A stretch of 64,000 bases of DNA from NCBI RefSeq assembly GCF_000499205.1, contig NZ_AWUK01000037.1, forward strand, positions 62,001 to 126,000, written 5' to 3'. The first letter of the stretch is position 1; each line of letters opens with the position of its first letter. Source of the DNA: Paenibacillus sp. MAEPY2 (lineage in GTDB: Bacteria; Bacillota; Bacilli; Paenibacillales; Paenibacillaceae). Below the pieces are notes generated by a model. That model did not search any database and had not been told where the DNA came from. It saw only the letters and a list, made by a program, of their open reading frames with translations. Of this stretch, positions 61,762 through 64,000 are shown one piece after another. The translations under genes and the position numbers were made by a program.

Positions 61762-63062
61762 TGACCGTAGAGAAAGAACAAATGAATCCTAATGGAGTTA
61801 TTTATTCCTATGAGCAACAAGACAGTCAAATTCGAAACGAAGGTTATGCCATATATGCCCGCTTGATTCGCGGCATCATTGAAGCGCTTGGCAATCGATA
61901 TGGTGTTCGTTATGAACTCTATGCCAGCGATGATCCAAACAGTGAATACTGGGATCTGCTTAAAGAAGATCTGCAAAGCAACAGTACCGAGGTGGAGCTG
62001 GTTGCCCGGATTTTCGAAGATCTGGAGCTGCGCACACTGCATTATGAAGACGATGGAGATGCGCCAACCTATGGTATACATTATTCGATTCGCAACAATG
62101 TATTTGCCTATCCCCACTGGGGCGTAGCACTTGTCCGCATTCCGTTTTTCCGGGAGAACGGGATCTACAATGAGGATTTTGTTTTTGCTACAGGAGAAGA
62201 GGAATTGAAGCAGTTTCTGGGCAGTGTAAGAGAACGGGAACGGCAGCAAAATATGAAAAAGGTTACAGTATACACGGATGCCCGCAATGGTAGTGACCGT
62301 CATGTCGAATCCATTACCCGCTCTGTGGGGAGAGACGAGGTCGTGCTATCTCTGCAAATTAAACAGGATATTTTTCGTTCCCTGGACCAGTTTTTCGAGG
62401 CGGATCGCTCCTTTTATCGAGATTACGATATCCCATATAAACGGGGGATTCTGCTCTATGGACACCCGGGGAACGGTAAGACGACCCTTGTGAAATCCAT
62501 TGCCGGGAGCATTCCGGGTCCTGCTGCATATTGGCAAATTACCGAATACACCAATAGCGAATCGGTACGTGAAGTATTTGAAGCAGCCAAACGTCTGGCG
62601 CCGATGGTGCTGATTATTGAGGATATCGATTCTATGCCGGATGAAGTCCGTTCCTTTTTCCTAAATACACTGGATGGGGCAACATCCAAAGAGGGCATTT
62701 TCCTCATTGGCACAACCAATTATCCGGAGAAAATAGACCCGGGGCTCATGAACCGTGCCGGACGGTTCGATCGGGCTTATGAAATACCGCTGCCGGATGA
62801 AGGGCTCCGCCTGCAATATTTGAACCAGCGAGGCTTTGGGGTCTTCGCAGGGGAAGAAGGCACGCTGGAAGCTGCGCGACTGACGGATACCTTTTCACTT
62901 GCACAGCTGGGAGAGCTGTATGTCAGCGCAGCGCTGGAATGGCATCAGAATGGACAGACAGACATTGTGCAGATCATTCAATCGATGCGAGGAGAACTGG
63001 ACAAGAGCCATAAACACAACTGGCTTGCCCAGCCAGGCAAGGGGCGTGCAGGGTTTTATTAA
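61761..63062 (+). CDS. AAA-family ATPase coupled to rtcB
   Basis: This 433-residue protein has an N-terminal region of about 190 residues that I do not recognise and one AAA module: Walker A GHPGNGKT (234-241), Walker B LIIEDID (284-290), sensor 1 LIGTTNYPE (~315) and arginine finger NRAGRFDR (~331). The AAA part resembles BCS1/CDC48-type remodelling ATPases. Its ATG overlaps the rtcB stop by one base (TAATG), so translation is coupled and the proteins probably work together, perhaps remodelling RNP or archease-like activation of RtcB. That role is inferred. Confidence 0.85.
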   Translation: MTVEKEQMNPNGVIYSYEQQDSQIRNEGYAIYARLIRGIIEALGNRYGVRYELYASDDPNSEYWDLLKEDLQSNSTEVELVARIFEDLELRTLHYEDDGDAPTYGIHYSIRNNVFAYPHWGVALVRIPFFRENGIYNEDFVFATGEEELKQFLGSVRERERQQNMKKVTVYTDARNGSDRHVESITRSVGRDEVVLSLQIKQDIFRSLDQFFEADRSFYRDYDIPYKRGILLYGHPGNGKTTLVKSIAGSIPGPAAYWQITEYTNSESVREVFEAAKRLAPMVLIIEDIDSMPDEVRSFFLNTLDGATSKEGIFLIGTTNYPEKIDPGLMNRAGRFDRAYEIPLPDEGLRLQYLNQRGFGVFAGEEGTLEAARLTDTFSLAQLGELYVSAALEWHQNGQTDIVQIIQSMRGELDKSHKHNWLAQPGKGRAGFY

Positions 63063-63278
63063 TCGTATATAGTCATTAAAATATTCTCACCTCAATTGGT
63101 TATACTAAGGCGGTCTGATCTAACATACAATGACTTTCGGGAGGTACATAACGCAGTCTCGAACTGTGTAAGATGCCGGGAAGTGACGCGATCTGTTTTC
63201 AATCCTGTGTTAAGGGCTGTTCGGCAGAGAAGAGGGCATATGAACAAAAGGTAATATACAACAATTTTTATGCCAACT

Positions 63279-63303
63279 GTTTAAATGCTTCTGTAGCGGT
63301 TAA
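63279..63303 (+). promoter_or_regulatory. Sigma-B-like promoter of the GlsB/YeaQ gene
   Basis: GTTTAA, 13 bases, GGTTAA. The -35 matches the sigma-B consensus exactly and the -10 partly. It lies 44 bases before the ATG of a stress-type gene. The rest of 63063-63278 shows nothing I can name. Confidence 0.4.
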
Positions 63304-63347
63304 TAGTAGACAGACAACAACAAAAACTTTAATTAGAGGTGATTGAT

Positions 63348-63605
63348 ATGGGTTGGTTATGGTCATTAATTATCGGTGGTATCATTGGTTGGTTGGCAGG
63401 TCTGATTGTTGGTCGTGACATTCCCGGCGGCGTTATTGGTAACATCATTGCCGGTTTTATCGGCGGATGGTTAGGCGGAGTGATTCTGGGAGATATGGGT
63501 CCTGAAATGGGCGGATTCTACATTGTGCCGGCATTAATCGGTGCTATCGTACTTGTAGCGATCGTAAGCTTGATCTTCCGTTCCATGGGTCGCAGCCGCG
63601 GGTAA
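63348..63605 (+). CDS. GlsB/YeaQ/YmgE family stress membrane protein
   Basis: This 85-residue, glycine-rich membrane protein has three spans (MGWLWSLIIGGIIGWLAGLI, GGVIGNIIAGFIGGWLGGVI and ALIGAIVLVAIVSLIF), a match to the transglycosylase-associated/GlsB family, whose members are stress-induced in many bacteria. The ATG at 63348 follows AGAGGTGA; a GTG nine bases upstream lies within the box. Confidence 0.9.
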   Translation: MGWLWSLIIGGIIGWLAGLIVGRDIPGGVIGNIIAGFIGGWLGGVILGDMGPEMGGFYIVPALIGAIVLVAIVSLIFRSMGRSRG

Positions 63606-63683
63606 CGCATTCAAGATCTCTTGAATATATATCAAGTCGGCAACGAGCAATTTGAATGACGGTTAATACAAACAAATGATCTT

Positions 63684-63731
63684 AAGAGGTTGATGGAAGT
63701 CCACGAGGTGGCTTTCCATCAACCTCTTTTT
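63684..63731 (+). terminator. Terminator of the GlsB/YeaQ gene
   Basis: AAGAGGTTGATGGAAG pairs with CTTTCCATCAACCTCTT (one bulged base) around a ~12-base loop, followed by TTTG and TTTT. Confidence 0.93.
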
Positions 63732-63772
63732 GTTTTAAGATATAGATGTACAAAAGAAAGGGATGAATCTGA

Positions 63773-64000
63773 ATGGAAAAAGCTACATTTGCCGGCGGAT
63801 GCTTCTGGTGTATGGTTACACCATTTGAAGAACAGCCAGGCATTCATGGTATTGTATCCGGCTATACCGGCGGTCACGTCGATAATCCAACATATGAGCA
63901 GGTCAAAACCGGGGAGACCGGTCATGTCGAAGTCGTTGAAATTACCTTTGATCCAGAGATATTCCCGTACGAACGACTGTTGGAGCTCTACTGGCCTCAG
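63773..64000 (+). CDS. msrA: Peptide-methionine (S)-S-oxide reductase, N-terminal part
   Basis: This gene is cut by the right edge; 76 codons are visible. MsrA reduces methionine-S-sulfoxide in proteins. The start reads MEKATFAGGCFWCMVTPFEE, with the catalytic cysteine in GCFWC, followed by GYTGGHVDNPTYEQVKTGET and GHVEVVEITFDP. A GAAAGGGATG box lies before the ATG. It cannot be seen whether an MsrB domain is fused at the C-terminus. Confidence 0.93.
   Translation, partial: MEKATFAGGCFWCMVTPFEEQPGIHGIVSGYTGGHVDNPTYEQVKTGETGHVEVVEITFDPEIFPYERLLELYWPQ

Noticed and set aside
1..64000. Mobile elements, prophage or defence islands
   Set aside because: No transposase, integrase, inverted terminal repeats, phage structural genes or restriction/CRISPR genes were recognised, and codon use looks even across the window.

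Overview
The window reads as a chromosomal segment of a spore-forming Firmicute, most likely a Paenibacillus. Supporting signs are purine-rich Shine-Dalgarno boxes, frequent TTG/GTG starts, the split glycine dehydrogenase (GcvPA/GcvPB), the mtlA-mtlR-mtlF-mtlD order, a GlcT/RAT-controlled IICBA glucose permease, a flotillin/NfeD-like pair and many YesN-type carbohydrate genes. The genus is an inference from content; no rRNA is present. I saw no insertion sequence, prophage, CRISPR array, tRNA or rRNA. The backbone is dominated by central carbon metabolism plus several RNA-level switches.

Layout. 1-5.2 kb: edge of an AI-2E-type transporter, a polysaccharide deacetylase, ilvD, a KGG-repeat stress protein and an acyltransferase-3 membrane protein. 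5.3-10.8 kb: kdgK and eda (end of uronate/pectin catabolism), then an alpha/beta hydrolase, a HAD phosphatase, a sirtuin and an aldo-keto reductase. 10.8-15.8 kb: an AraC regulator divergent from galK-galE-galT (Leloir pathway). 15.8-19.8 kb: an orphan 30-residue two-cysteine peptide gene, an iron alcohol dehydrogenase, and a yuaF-floT membrane-stress operon behind a good sigma-W-type promoter. 19.8-25.2 kb: glcT, a RAT antiterminator/terminator, ptsG, ptsH and ptsI. 25.4-30.8 kb: gcvT-gcvPA-gcvPB on the minus strand behind a tandem glycine riboswitch, and gcvH on the plus strand. 31.2-36.4 kb: the mannitol operon with overlapping genes.

36.4-39.3 kb (minus strand): a CWC zinc-ribbon-like protein and a MutS2-like ATPase that lacks the Smr nuclease domain. 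The ATPase gene lies behind a roughly 370-base leader with a promoter, a 7-codon upstream ORF, a 12-bp long-range pairing that includes that ORF's end, and two intrinsic terminators. This looks like ribosome-mediated transcription attenuation. 39.3-48.2 kb: a rhamnogalacturonan/oligosaccharide uptake island (YesN-like regulator, two permeases, two paralogous binding lipoproteins, GH105 hydrolase) with cre sites. 48.3-53.6 kb: two tandem type I pullulanases, the second with Big_2 and CBM41-like C-terminal domains but no signal peptide. 53.9-58.6 kb: Ctc/L25, an unrecognised protein, a WYL regulator paired with a HIRAN-like protein, a CotSA-like glycosyltransferase and a DUF3817 protein. 58.7-59.8 kb: a yybP-ykoY manganese riboswitch with two terminators ahead of a TerC-family protein. 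59.9-63.1 kb: a leader with a small ORF and terminator ahead of a two-gene rtcB plus AAA-ATPase operon (putative RNA repair). 63.3-64 kb: a GlsB/YeaQ membrane protein and the start of msrA.

The strongest leads are the attenuator ahead of the Smr-less MutS2-like gene and the rtcB-AAA module with its own terminator-containing leader. Both point to regulation linked to translation or RNA damage. The orphan cysteine peptide and the intracellular-looking pullulanase with surface-type domains are secondary leads.
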